This document shows positions 52,115-60,570 of a stretch of 64,000 nt of DNA, in pieces. How positions within the stretch are numbered: the first letter of the stretch is position 1; the number at the start of each line of letters is the position of its first letter. The translations under genes and the position numbers were made by a program. The DNA is from Hyphomicrobium sp. (GTDB lineage Bacteria > Pseudomonadota > Alphaproteobacteria > Rhizobiales > Hyphomicrobiaceae): positions 62,001 through 126,000 of the forward strand of contig JAIEMV010000004.1 in the NCBI GenBank assembly GCA_019751875.1, given 5' to 3'. A model generated the notes under the pieces. The model was not told where the DNA came from, made no database searches, and saw only the letters and a program-made list of their open reading frames with translations.

Positions 52115-52247
52115 TTGCAGCCCTCACAGCCCGTCAAATACACGCCCGCACACTAGCACCGAAGGCCATTATGTCCATCGTCGCCGAGGGGCATTCCCCA
52201 AGGCACTGCGCTTTGTTGTGGCTGTTAATCGAAGAGCCTTCATGTTG

Positions 52248-52300
52248 AGGCTTGTCTGGTTCGCGGCCGGCTTCGCTGCGCTCGCCCGTCAGGATGACGT
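52248..52300. repeat. REP-like element related to 17238-17284
   Basis: CTTGTCTGG...CGGCCGGCTTCGCTGCGCTCG... followed by GATGACG repeats the element at 17238-17284 with several substitutions and a weakened stem. It lies 60 nt before copy 2 of the 245-nt element, as its relative lies before copy 1. Confidence 0.55.
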
Positions 52301-52360
52301 TGAACTTATCCCCGCCCTCTCGCCATCCCATACACTCTCCTCATCTCCGTCCCGCACTAA

Positions 52361-52605
52361 AGGGGGCGTCGCTTAAGAGGCGTCTTGTGACGTGGGGCGG
52401 GGTGCAGAAGTTGCTGACGGTACGTACGCACGTGCTCTCGGTGAGGCTCGGACCGGCCACCTGCTGGAACGCAGGCTGCGAAGACCGCGCTGAAACGTCG
52501 GTCGTATGCCAGAAATCCTGCGCGGGGCGGTCCGTGGGCCGCACCACTAAACTCAACTCAGCGGCTCATCCGCCGCCCCGCCCCCTTCGCGTCACTGCGC
52601 GAGGG
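52361..52605 (+). ncRNA. 245-nt dispersed structured element, copy 2
   Basis: This copy aligns end to end with 17583-17827. Here the variable hairpin is GTACGT/ACGTGC (52420-52425 with 52430-52435), unlike GAGG/CCTC in copy 1, yet still paired. The loop between GGTCC and GGGCC changes from AC to GT while the arms are kept. GCGGGGCGG (52522-52530) pairs with CCGCCCCGC (52573-52581), and the 3' hairpin is CCCT(T)CGCG/CGCGAGGG. An AAGGAGA motif and a GTG-initiated ORF follow. No Rfam family was recognised by eye. Confidence 0.5.
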
Positions 52606-52632
52606 CCAGAAAGAAAAAAGGAGACCGTCACC

Positions 52633-52827
52633 GTGCCGTTGGAATTCACCGGTAGTTGTATAGATCGCGCGCGTAATGTTGTTGATCGCCGTGTGCGTCG
52701 ACATCGCTGCGCAATGGCCCCCGGGCACCCCCGCTTTCGCCGTAGCAGGCTTGCCCGGGATGACGATGTTCGGCGCGGGCGGCCGGAGCGCGGCCAGCGC
52801 GTGAGATCAATCAGGTCTTCACTTTGA
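52633..52827 (+). CDS. Possible small basic protein after the structured element
   Basis: GTG 52633 sits 7 nt after AAGGAGA and opens a 64-residue Arg-rich frame (start MPLEFTGSCIDRARNVVDRR) that runs 17 nt into the convergent dehydrogenase gene. The good ribosome site and placement parallel the ORF after copy 1, but composition and overlap make coding uncertain; the latter half may be a frame artefact of GC-rich DNA. Confidence 0.3.
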   Translation: MPLEFTGSCIDRARNVVDRRVRRHRCAMAPGHPRFRRSRLARDDDVRRGRPERGQRVRSIRSSL

Positions 52828-54025
52828 AGAGGTCTTCCTGGTCGGACTTTTTGAGATCCTTCACGTGCCAGGGCAGGCCCTGCTTGCCGATTTCATCCAT
52901 GAACGGCTTGGAGGGCAGTTGCTCGACGTTGAAGACGCCTTTGCCCTTCCACTCGCCCTTGAACATCATCATCGCGCCGACGACCGGGGGCACGCCCGTC
53001 GTGTAGGATACGGCTTGGGCGCCGGTTTCCTTGAACGCCTGCTCGTGATGGCAGACGTTATAGATCATCGTGATCTTCTTCTTGCCGTTCTTCGTGCCGC
53101 GGAAGATGCAGCCAATCGAGGTCTTGCCGGTATAGCCTTTGCCCAGCGACGAGGGCGGCGGCAGCAGTTCCTTCAGGAACTCCATCGGGATCACCGGATT
53201 GCCCTTGTACATGACGGGGTCGATGCGCGTCATGCCGACGGACTGGAGCACGTCGAGGTGCTTGATGTAGTTGTCGGAGAACGTCATCCAGAAGCGGATC
53301 TGCTTCAGGCCCTTGATGTTCTTGACGAGGCTTTCCTCCTCCTCGTGATAGATGAGGTAGGACTTGCGCGGGCCGACTTCCGGGTAGTCGATCATCGCCG
53401 AGATCGAGAGCGGATCAATTTCGATCCACTTGCCGTCCTTCCAGTATTTGCCGCGCTGCGTGACTTCGCGCAGATTGATTTCGGGATTGAAATTGGTTGC
53501 GAACGACTTGCCGTGGCTGCCGTCGTTGCAGTCGATGATGTCGATCGTCTCGATCTCGTCGAACAGGTACTCCTGCGCATAGGCGCAGTAGATGTTCGAC
53601 TGACCGGGGTCGAAGCCGCAGCCGAGGACCGCCATGATGCCGGCGTCCTTGTATTTCTTGTGATAGGGCCACTGCCACTTGTACGTGAACTTCGCCTCAT
53701 CGCGCGGCTCGTAATTCGCCGTGTCCATGTAGTGCACGCCCGCTTCGAGGCAGGCGTCCATGATCGGCAAGTCCTGGTAGGGCAGCGCCATGTTGATGAC
53801 GAGGTCGGGCTTGACCTTCTTCAACAGCTTGACCGTCTCTTTGACGTTGTCGGCATCGACTTGAGAAATCTCGATCGGCGTTTTGCACCGCTGGGCGACC
53901 GCCTCGCAGCTCGCGAGACGGCGCGAGGCCAGATGCACCTTCTTGAACACGTCGCGGTTCATCGCGCACTTCTGCGCCGTGACGGAGCCGGCGGCTCCAG
54001 CGCCAATGATGAGAACGCTGTCCAA
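52811..54025 (-). CDS. Carboxynorspermidine synthase (saccharopine dehydrogenase family)
   Basis: This 404-residue enzyme would join aspartate semialdehyde and diaminopropane or putrescine reductively to form carboxy(nor)spermidine, the step before NspC. It has the Rossmann motif SVLIIGAGAAGSVTAQKC at its very N-terminus, 'VINMALPYQDLPIMDACLEAGVHYMDTANYEP', and 'AVLGCGFDPGQSNIYCAYAQEYLFDEI' typical of the family. TTG 54025 was chosen because GGGAGGG precedes it by 9 nt and it opens on the first strand. The gene nspC lies at 26632. Confidence 0.87.
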   Translation of the reverse strand: MDSVLIIGAGAAGSVTAQKCAMNRDVFKKVHLASRRLASCEAVAQRCKTPIEISQVDADNVKETVKLLKKVKPDLVINMALPYQDLPIMDACLEAGVHYMDTANYEPRDEAKFTYKWQWPYHKKYKDAGIMAVLGCGFDPGQSNIYCAYAQEYLFDEIETIDIIDCNDGSHGKSFATNFNPEINLREVTQRGKYWKDGKWIEIDPLSISAMIDYPEVGPRKSYLIYHEEEESLVKNIKGLKQIRFWMTFSDNYIKHLDVLQSVGMTRIDPVMYKGNPVIPMEFLKELLPPPSSLGKGYTGKTSIGCIFRGTKNGKKKITMIYNVCHHEQAFKETGAQAVSYTTGVPPVVGAMMMFKGEWKGKGVFNVEQLPSKPFMDEIGKQGLPWHVKDLKKSDQEDLFKVKT

Positions 54026-54206
54026 GTTTCTTACCCTCCCGGTGAAGACCGCGGCTATGCTGGGCAGCCGCACGCGTTCGGCGCGTCACGCACCGAAGGC
54101 AGCGCAATTAGGGCACTTGGATGTCAAATACAATACGCTTCGGACGGCTGTCGTTCAAACGGTCGCCGCGGCATCTGCATCTACGTCGCGGCGGCGCCGG
54201 TAACTT

Positions 54207-54479
54207 TCAGTCCGTATCGGCGCCGCGGATGCCGCGCGTGGTGTAGAGGACCCAAAGTCCCGCCAGCGCAGCGCTCATCAGCGCCCAACCCACGAGCCCC
54301 TGAATGCCCCAGAACCAGACCGACAGAACGAGGATCCCAATATACGTCAGCATCACTGCGAGGGCCGTGTCTTGCTCGCGTGCCTCGCGCCGTTCGGCGG
54401 CGAGCTTGTCGGGGTTCTTGATGGCGTGGCGGACCGGTTCAGCGGATGTCGCTTCGAAGAGTTTTGGATCGTGCAGCAT
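54207..54479 (-). CDS. Small two-helix membrane protein
   Basis: The 90-residue protein has an Asp/Glu/Arg-rich N-terminus (about 1-40) and two transmembrane helices ('ALAVMLTYIGILVLSVWFWG' and 'GLVGWALMSAALAGLWVLY'). It is probably an inner-membrane protein of unknown role. It lies alone between divergent purE and the dehydrogenase gene. The family was not recognised. Confidence 0.65.
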   Translation of the reverse strand: MLHDPKLFEATSAEPVRHAIKNPDKLAAERREAREQDTALAVMLTYIGILVLSVWFWGIQGLVGWALMSAALAGLWVLYTTRGIRGADTD

Positions 54480-54706
54480 CTGGCGGTTTTTCCCAGTTGG
54501 ACACGCCCATGGACCCGGCCTGCCCGCGTTGCTTCTTGGCGAGCCCTACAGCGCGGCCGCCGCGCCTTAACTGGGCGGAACTCTGATGCAGCGCAATATG
54601 CGACCTATGCGACCTGACGGCACGCCGGGCTCCTGCGTACTTCTTGTAAACCCATGAAATATCCACTAGACCCGCCGCTTTCCTGCGGGAGCTGATCGAA
54701 AGTACG

Positions 54707-55201
54707 ATGGCCAAAATCACCCCCCTCGTCGGCATCATCATGGGGAGCCAGTCCGACTGGCCGACCCTCAAGGCCGCGGCCAATATCCTGGCAGATCTGG
54801 GCGTGCCCTACGAAGCCAAGATCGTCTCCGCACATCGGACGCCAGACCGGCTTTGCACCTACGCCAAATCGGCCAAGCAACGAGGCCTGAAGGTGATTAT
54901 CGCGGGTGCAGGCGGGGCCGCGCATCTCCCGGGCATGACGGCTTCCATGACGCCACTGCCGGTGTTGGGCGTGCCGGTCCTCAGCAAGACGTTGAACGGC
55001 GTCGACAGTCTTTATTCGATCGTTCAGATGCCGGCCGGCGTGCCCGTCGGCACATTGGCGATCGGTGAAGCCGGAGCCACGAACGCGGGGTTACTCGCGG
55101 CTCAAGTGCTCGCGCTCTCCGACGAGGCTCTGGCGCGGCGCATCGACGCCTATCGCGCCAAGCAAACGTCGTCGGTCGCCGAAACGCCGAAGGACGCATG
55201 A
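54707..55201 (+). CDS. purE: N5-carboxyaminoimidazole ribonucleotide mutase
   Basis: The 164-residue enzyme moves the carboxyl group of N5-CAIR to C4. '[23 protein letters not shown]', '[14 protein letters not shown]' and '[29 protein letters not shown]' are class I PurE marks (Ser, Asp and His of the active site). The 10-nt spacer to purK and the shared strand define a two-gene operon for AIR carboxylation. Confidence 0.94.
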   Translation: MAKITPLVGIIMGSQSDWPTLKAAANILADLGVPYEAKIVSAHRTPDRLCTYAKSAKQRGLKVIIAGAGGAAHLPGMTASMTPLPVLGVPVLSKTLNGVDSLYSIVQMPAGVPVGTLAIGEAGATNAGLLAAQVLALSDEALARRIDAYRAKQTSSVAETPKDA

Positions 55202-55211
55202 GCGCCCGCCC

Positions 55212-56297
55212 ATGACCGTGCTGCCCCCCGGTTCGACGATTGGAATTCTCGGCTCCGGCCAACTGGGTCGCATGTTGGCGCTGGCGGCCGCGCGGCTCGG
55301 CTTCAAGTGCCACATTTTCTCCGACGTCGCCGGCCCCGCCTTCGACGTGTGCGATGCTCATACCATCGCGCCCTACGATGATCAGGCGGCGCTGACGGCG
55401 TTCGCGCGAACGATCTGCGTCGCGACCTACGAATTCGAGAATATTCCGGTTGCAACCGTGGAGTTTCTTAACGCGATCGTACCCGTGCGTCCCGGCGCTG
55501 AGGCACTCGCGTGCGCGCAGGACCGCATCAACGAGAAGACGCTGGCCCGCCAGTTGGGCGCTGAAACCGCGCCATTTCATGAGGTCGCCACGCGGGCGGA
55601 TCTCGATGTAGCGATCGAAGCTACCGGCGTACCCGCGGTGCTCAAGACGCGCCGCTTCGGATATGACGGCAAGGGGCAGGCAAAGATCTTATCGCGATCT
55701 GACGCGGATGAAGCGTGGGCCGCCATGCGCGGTCAGCCATCGATTCTCGAAGGCTTCGTCACATTCGATCGGGAGGTTTCGGTCATTGCCGCACGCTCGC
55801 TCGATGGCGCATTCCGGGCGTTCGAGGTGACCGAGAACGAACACCGCAATCACATCCTGCATCGTTCCGTAGCGCCGGCACGCATGGGTGCGCAAGCCGC
55901 GACCGAGGCGTTGGAAACGGCGCGGCGCATTGCAGCGGCACTCGACTATGTGGGGGTTTTTGCGATCGAGTACTTCGCGGTCACAATCGATGGTCGCGAG
56001 CATGTCTATGTGAACGAGATGGCGCCGAGGGTCCACAACTCGGGCCACTGGACGATGGACGGCGCGGAGACCTCGCAGTTCGAGCAGCACATTCGAGCCA
56101 TCGCCGGCTGGCCGCTGGGGTCCACGCGTTTGAAATCGCCCGGAGTGGAGATGATCAACCTCGTCGGCAACGACATTCTTGCCTGGGAGAAGATCGCCGG
56201 CGAGCCGGGAGCGTTCCTGCATCATTACGGGAAGACGGAGGTCCGGCCGGGCCGCAAGATGGGCCACGTCAACCGGCTGCTGACGAAGGCGCCCTAG
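55212..56297 (+). CDS. purK: N5-carboxyaminoimidazole ribonucleotide synthetase
   Basis: This 361-residue ATP-grasp enzyme carboxylates AIR with bicarbonate and ATP. 'TIGILGSGQLGRMLALAAARLGF' opens the N-domain; 'VLKTRRFGYDGKGQAKILSRSD' and 'FDREVSVIAARSLDGAFRAFEVTENEHRNHIL' are in the ATP-grasp domain; 'VYVNEMAPRVHNSGHWTMDGAETSQFEQH' lies at the active site. ATG 55212 is preferred over longer frames. It pairs with purE. Confidence 0.93.
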   Translation: MTVLPPGSTIGILGSGQLGRMLALAAARLGFKCHIFSDVAGPAFDVCDAHTIAPYDDQAALTAFARTICVATYEFENIPVATVEFLNAIVPVRPGAEALACAQDRINEKTLARQLGAETAPFHEVATRADLDVAIEATGVPAVLKTRRFGYDGKGQAKILSRSDADEAWAAMRGQPSILEGFVTFDREVSVIAARSLDGAFRAFEVTENEHRNHILHRSVAPARMGAQAATEALETARRIAAALDYVGVFAIEYFAVTIDGREHVYVNEMAPRVHNSGHWTMDGAETSQFEQHIRAIAGWPLGSTRLKSPGVEMINLVGNDILAWEKIAGEPGAFLHHYGKTEVRPGRKMGHVNRLLTKAP

Positions 56298-56482
56298 CTT
56301 CGGGTTGCGGAGGCACCAATTTGGATATCCTCCGCCGGGCACGGTGATGGACAATTCAGATTTCCTTTGTTAAAAGCCGCCGTACGAAACACCCCCGGGG
56401 CTGCAGGGCGAACAACGCTCGCGGCGTCGGTTCTCGTTTTTCTTCAAACAGATCAACCTGATACCAGCAGAGGTTCAGTCTC

Positions 56483-56803
56483 TTGCAAGTTCTCGTTCGC
56501 GACAACAACGTCGACCAGGCCCTCAAGGCGCTCAAGAAAAAGATGCAGCGCGAGGGTATTTTCCGCGAAATGAAGCTGCGGAACTATTTCGAAAAGCCTT
56601 CCGAGAAGAAGGCGCGTGAAAAGGCGGAAGCCGTCCGCCGCGCTCGTAAACTTGCGCGAAAGAAGCTGCAGCGTGAAGGCCTGCTGCCGTCCAAGCCCGT
56701 AGCACCCCGCGGTGGTCCGGGGGCCAAAGGTCCGGGCGGCGGTCGTTCTTCCGGCGGTGGCTTCGGCGGTGGATCCGGCGGCGGTTCGTCGTTCGGCGGC
56801 TGA
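56483..56803 (+). CDS. rpsU: 30S ribosomal protein S21 with Gly-rich tail
   Basis: The first 70 residues are canonical S21: '[20 protein letters not shown]', '[20 protein letters not shown]' and a Lys/Arg-rich helix. The start is TTG 56483 with AGAGG 8 nt upstream, as no ATG fits. The last 32 residues are Gly, Ser and Phe-rich, which is longer than the usual S21 C-terminus. It binds the small subunit near the 16S rRNA 3' end. It follows purK by 185 nt and ends before a hairpin. Confidence 0.9.
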   Translation: MQVLVRDNNVDQALKALKKKMQREGIFREMKLRNYFEKPSEKKAREKAEAVRRARKLARKKLQREGLLPSKPVAPRGGPGAKGPGGGRSSGGGFGGGSGGGSSFGG

Positions 56804-56827
56804 TTTTCCCGTTAGAACTGACGTTTT

Positions 56828-56866
56828 CTCAGGCCGCGCGGCATCCCCGCGCGGCCTGAGCCATTT
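56828..56866 (+). terminator. rpsU terminator-like hairpin
   Basis: CTCAGGCCGCGCG (56828-56840) pairs with CGCGCGGCCTGAG (56848-56860) over a GCATCCC loop, followed by CCATTTAAAC. The stem is very strong, though the T tract is short. Confidence 0.65.
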
Positions 56867-56876
56867 AAACTCACAC

Positions 56877-57716
56877 CTAATGAAGGGTTGGCTCTTTGCC
56901 TGCGGTGGGACGCAACGGAAATTGAGCTGCCAGCCAAGTGTAAATGGCCTCGTAGGAGCCGAAGAGGTAATGATCCGAGTGCCCTGCGCCGGGAAACGTG
57001 GCCACTTTAACGGGACCTTTCAAAGCGTTGGCGACTCGTCGGCTCATCTCCACGGGGATGATGTCATCCGCCTCGCCATGCACGATCAGCGCGGGTGCCG
57101 TAACGCGTCCCGCCGACTGCAGCGTCTCGTAGCGGTCGGTCATCAACCATCGCGCCGGAAGGTAGGGGTAGTGCAGGGCTGCGAGATCCACGATCGAGGT
57201 GTACGGCGCATCGAGAATGACCCCGCCGACCTCTCGCTGGGCGGCCACCTGGACCGCTACTCCCGTGCCGAGCGACTCGCCGTACACTACGACTTCAGAC
57301 GGGGACACGCCGCTGGCGCGCACGGCGTCATACACCTCCAGGGCATCCGCGACGTTGGCTTTTTCCGATGGTGCGCCTGCGCTGCCCCCGAAGCCACGAT
57401 AGGTCATCATGACGATGCCGTAGCCGTGCGCCATGTACTTGCGGATGCGTTCGGAGCGGGTCACGAACGAGCCGCCATTGCCGTGAAAGTACAGCAGCGT
57501 CGGGCGCCCAGGCTTTGCCGGACCCCACCACGTCAGCACGCGGGTACCATCGGCCATTTCAAACTCGCGCTCGGTTACGTCGGGCAGTTCGGCCTCCGTG
57601 GGAGTCGTGCGGCGCGTGTCTGGGAAATAGAGCAGTCGCTGCTGGATGGCCTTGGTACCGAAGTGAGCGAGGACTGCGAGAACGGCCAAAAGAGCGAGGC
57701 TTTTGAGAACGATCAT
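56877..57716 (-). CDS. Membrane-anchored alpha/beta hydrolase (Bem46-like)
   Basis: This 279-residue protein has an N-terminal signal anchor (about 5-25), the oxyanion segment 'LLYFHGNGGSFVTRSERI', nucleophile Ser in 'VVYGESLGTGVAV' and His in 'PGAGHSDHYL', with 'ALIVHGEADDIIPVEMS' supplying the acid. It belongs to the YfhR/Bem46 hydrolase group. Its natural ester or peptide is not known. ATG 57716 is preferred over TTG 57731. It is convergent with rpsU. Confidence 0.87.
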   Translation of the reverse strand: MIVLKSLALLAVLAVLAHFGTKAIQQRLLYFPDTRRTTPTEAELPDVTEREFEMADGTRVLTWWGPAKPGRPTLLYFHGNGGSFVTRSERIRKYMAHGYGIVMMTYRGFGGSAGAPSEKANVADALEVYDAVRASGVSPSEVVVYGESLGTGVAVQVAAQREVGGVILDAPYTSIVDLAALHYPYLPARWLMTDRYETLQSAGRVTAPALIVHGEADDIIPVEMSRRVANALKGPVKVATFPGAGHSDHYLFGSYEAIYTWLAAQFPLRPTAGKEPTLH

Positions 57717-57820
57717 CGACAGCCTGCTCAACTGAAAAGTTTACGCGCTCCGCGCCGAAATCCGCCAACACCCCAAGGAGGCGCTCGCCAACTTAAGGAG
57801 TAGGGCCGCAAAGACCAAAC

Positions 57821-58414
57821 TCAGCGAAGGCCTTCAGCCAGAATAGGCGGCGGAGGCGGTGTGAAGCCAGCGGGATCGACGATGTTCTCTTCGGACGGAT
57901 CGTCGAAACAGGCGAGCAAGCGCTGCGATCGCACAGGGCCCGGCAGATGGCCGAAGGGGGAGCCGCGGCTCACCGCGATGTAGGGCGTGAAAGCGACCAC
58001 GTCGTCTCGGGTCAGCAAGCCGTCGCGGCGGCCTTGTTTGATCGCGTAGCAGTCGGCTTCGTTTTCGCTCGTCTGGGTTGGATAGAACACGTGCCCGAGG
58101 ATGTGATGTGCGCACTCGTGATTGAAGAAGAAAACCTGCAGCTTGTCGGGGAGCGTGTCGAGGCGCCGCTTGTTGAGTGTAATGATCGGCATGCGATTGA
58201 CGATCCGCGCGTGCGCGACATCACCCAAGTCATCCAGGTGGATCGAGCGGACAGTCTGGCCGCGAAAGTCGCGGCAGGAGAGTTCCTGTCCACCGACCTT
58301 AATGCGAGTTTGCAATCCTTCCCGTGCGCTCTCTTCCGCAAAAGCGGAGGTGGCGAGTACACACCCCCAAACTGAAGCTAGAGATAACAAGGCTCGCCGA
58401 GCGGTCCACCCCAT
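57821..58414 (-). CDS. Secreted HExxH-like putative metalloprotease
   Basis: This 197-residue protein has a signal peptide (cleavage near SAFAEE) and a zincin-like motif NHECAHHILGH, in which HExxH is read as H-E-C-A-H with a third His two positions on; an acidic 'SENEADCYAIKQGR' follows at the usual spacing of the third ligand (Asp/Glu). A proline-rich C-terminus follows. ATG 58414 is 6 nt from AAGGAG, better than the ATG at 58420. Substrate and regulation are unknown. Confidence 0.75.
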   Translation of the reverse strand: MGWTARRALLSLASVWGCVLATSAFAEESAREGLQTRIKVGGQELSCRDFRGQTVRSIHLDDLGDVAHARIVNRMPIITLNKRRLDTLPDKLQVFFFNHECAHHILGHVFYPTQTSENEADCYAIKQGRRDGLLTRDDVVAFTPYIAVSRGSPFGHLPGPVRSQRLLACFDDPSEENIVDPAGFTPPPPPILAEGLR

Positions 58415-58595
58415 GCGCATCTCCTTCGAAGCGGACACCGCCGTGCCCCTGTGCCGAAAGACGTAACGAATAAGCTAACGCGGATTCTCAGGTCCGTGGA
58501 TCAAAAAATGTGTCAGTCGTGTTGCAACATGAAGATCGGCAAGCATGTCGCCTCAGGAGGTCAATACGCGAACCTGGGGGTGAGTTCCCGGGATG

Positions 58596-58625
58596 CAAAA
58601 AGGCCCCACCTCGCGGCGGGGCCTT
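58596..58625 (-). terminator. Terminator of the pnt transcript
   Basis: On the minus strand AAGGCCCC and GGGGCCTT (58618-58625 and 58600-58607) form a stem that ends in a TTTTT run, 31 nt beyond the pntB stop. Confidence 0.75.
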
Positions 58626-58655
58626 ATCTGACAGTTCAAGGTCGAAAGACAGGCA

Positions 58656-60077
58656 TCAGCCATGCGCCAACGACTTGGCGATTTCTTCTGTCATCTTCTT
58701 AGCGTCGCCGAGCACCATGACCGTATTATCGCGATAGAAGACTGGGTTATCGATGCCGGCATATCCGGAAGCGAGCGATCGCTTGTTGAAGAATACGGTG
58801 GAGGCCTTCCACACCTGCAGCACCGGCATTCCGTAAATGGGAGAGTTCTTGTCTTCCTCGGCCGCCGGGTTGACGACGTCGTTGGCGCCGATGACGTAAA
58901 CGGCATCAGCCTGGCTGAATTCCGAGTTGATGTCTTCGAGTTCGAAGACCTCGTCGTAGGGAACGTTCGCTTCGGCGAGCAGCACGTTCATATGTCCGGG
59001 CATGCGACCGGCGACGGGGTGGATGGCGTACTTCACTTCGACGCCGGCCTTCTTCAGTTGGTCACCCATTTCGCGCAGCGCATGCTGAGCCTGAGCGACC
59101 GCCATGCCGTAGCCGGGGACGATGATGACCTTGGATGCATTTTTCAGCACGTACGACGCATCTTCGGCCGAACCAAGTTTGACTGGCTTCTGTTCGCCAC
59201 CACCTGAACCTGCCGCGGCCGTCTCACCGCCGAAGCCGCCGGCAATCACCGACAGGAATTGGCGGTTCATGCCTTTGCACATGATGTAGGACAGGATAGC
59301 GCCGGAGGACCCAACGAGTGCACCGGTGATGATGAGCGCGATGTTAGAAAGCGTGAAGCCGATCCCGGCCGCGGCCCAGCCAGAGTAGGAGTTCAGCATC
59401 GACACGACGACGGGCATGTCAGCGCCGCCAATCGGAATGATGATGAGAACGCCGAACACCAGGCTTGCCAGGACGATGAGCCAGAACAGCCACGACGATC
59501 CGCCCGACTCCATGAACCAATAGATCAGCGCGATGATAAAGATGCCGAGCGCAGCATTGATGAAGTGGCGTGCCGGGAGGATGATCGGCTTGCCCGACAT
59601 TTTTCCGGAGAGTTTCGCGAATGCGATGACGGAACCGGTGAACGTGATGGCGCCGATTGCAACGCCAAGCGCCATTTCGAACAGACTTGCTGCTTTGATG
59701 CCCTGCGAGGGATCAGCCGAGTTTTCCAGAATACCGAAAGCGGCGGGGGCATAGAGCGCTCCAGCAGCGACAAATACCGCAGCCAGACCGACGAGGGAGT
59801 GAAATGCCGCGACCAGTTCGGGCATCATTGTCATTGGAATTTCGCGGGCCGTCTTCGCGCCAATAAAGCCGCCGATGCCGAGGCCTGCGAGGATCAAGAC
59901 CCAGGAGATAAAGGACGGTTGGGCCAGTCCCAAGGTCGTCACCACGGCAATCGCCATGCCGATCATGCCGAACAGGTTCCCCTGCCGCGAAGATGCCGGG
60001 CTCGAGAGACCGCGCAGGGCAAGGATAAACAGGACACCTGCTGCGAGGTAGAGGAGGGCTGCTACATTAGCGGACAT
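58656..60077 (-). CDS. pntB: NAD(P) transhydrogenase subunit beta
   Basis: This 473-residue subunit carries nine or so transmembrane helices and a C-terminal NADP(H)-binding dIII domain ('VIIVPGYGMAVAQAQHALREM', 'YAIHPVAGRMPGHMNVLLAEA', 'ANDVVNPAAEEDKNSPIYGMPVL'). The enzyme transfers hydride between NADH and NADP+ coupled to proton flux. ATG 60077 was chosen over a GTG two codons earlier, with GGAAG at good distance. It is the third gene of the pnt operon. Confidence 0.93.
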   Translation of the reverse strand: MSANVAALLYLAAGVLFILALRGLSSPASSRQGNLFGMIGMAIAVVTTLGLAQPSFISWVLILAGLGIGGFIGAKTAREIPMTMMPELVAAFHSLVGLAAVFVAAGALYAPAAFGILENSADPSQGIKAASLFEMALGVAIGAITFTGSVIAFAKLSGKMSGKPIILPARHFINAALGIFIIALIYWFMESGGSSWLFWLIVLASLVFGVLIIIPIGGADMPVVVSMLNSYSGWAAAGIGFTLSNIALIITGALVGSSGAILSYIMCKGMNRQFLSVIAGGFGGETAAAGSGGGEQKPVKLGSAEDASYVLKNASKVIIVPGYGMAVAQAQHALREMGDQLKKAGVEVKYAIHPVAGRMPGHMNVLLAEANVPYDEVFELEDINSEFSQADAVYVIGANDVVNPAAEEDKNSPIYGMPVLQVWKASTVFFNKRSLASGYAGIDNPVFYRDNTVMVLGDAKKMTEEIAKSLAHG

Positions 60078-60132
60078 CGGCACACTTCCGGAACGGTCTT
60101 AGGGGTTATAAGGAGACATCCAAGAACATGGC

Positions 60133-60528
60133 TCACTTCTTCGGAGCCGCGTCCTTCTTCTTGTACATCGCAAGCATTCGATTGGTGACGAGGAAGCCGC
60201 CGAAGATGTTGATCGACGCCATCACGAGGGCGAGAAAACCAAACAGTTTCGCGAACACACTGTCGGCTTCCGTTAGCGCCACGCCGACAGCGAGAAGCGC
60301 ACCGACCACGATGACCGAGGAGATCGCGTTGGTGACGCTCATAAGAGGCGTATGCAGTGCGGGCGTCACGGACCAAACGACATAGTAGCCGACGAAGACG
60401 GCGATCACGAACACCATCAGTTCATAGACGACTGGACTAACTGCATTCGCGTCGCTGGCGGCGAATGCCGAGGTCGGCGCGAGCGCCAGCAGTCCAGCCG
60501 TGGCTATAAGATTGAAAATGGAACGCAT
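60133..60528 (-). CDS. pntAB: NAD(P) transhydrogenase alpha-2 (membrane) subunit
   Basis: The 131-residue protein has four predicted helices, including the transhydrogenase TM signature '[36 protein letters not shown]', with conserved Asn and His residues lining the proton path. The start overlaps a likely signal-like N-terminus. It completes the three-protein form of the transhydrogenase typical of alphaproteobacteria such as Rhodospirillum rubrum. The gap to pntB is 55 nt. Confidence 0.9.
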   Translation of the reverse strand: MRSIFNLIATAGLLALAPTSAFAASDANAVSPVVYELMVFVIAVFVGYYVVWSVTPALHTPLMSVTNAISSVIVVGALLAVGVALTEADSVFAKLFGFLALVMASINIFGGFLVTNRMLAMYKKKDAAPKK

Positions 60529-60570
60529 CGTTTCGTCTCCTGCCCGCGCTGACCGCGGCGGTTGAAAGCG

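Noticed and set aside
52865-54421. A 518-codon frame on the plus strand across the dehydrogenase gene
   Set aside because: It is antisense to a well-conserved saccharopine-dehydrogenase family gene; its composition is that of GC-rich shadow frames and no motif is present.
54480-54706. 6S RNA near purE
   Set aside because: The spacer has some short inverted repeats but no clear 6S-like long hairpin with a central bubble could be drawn.
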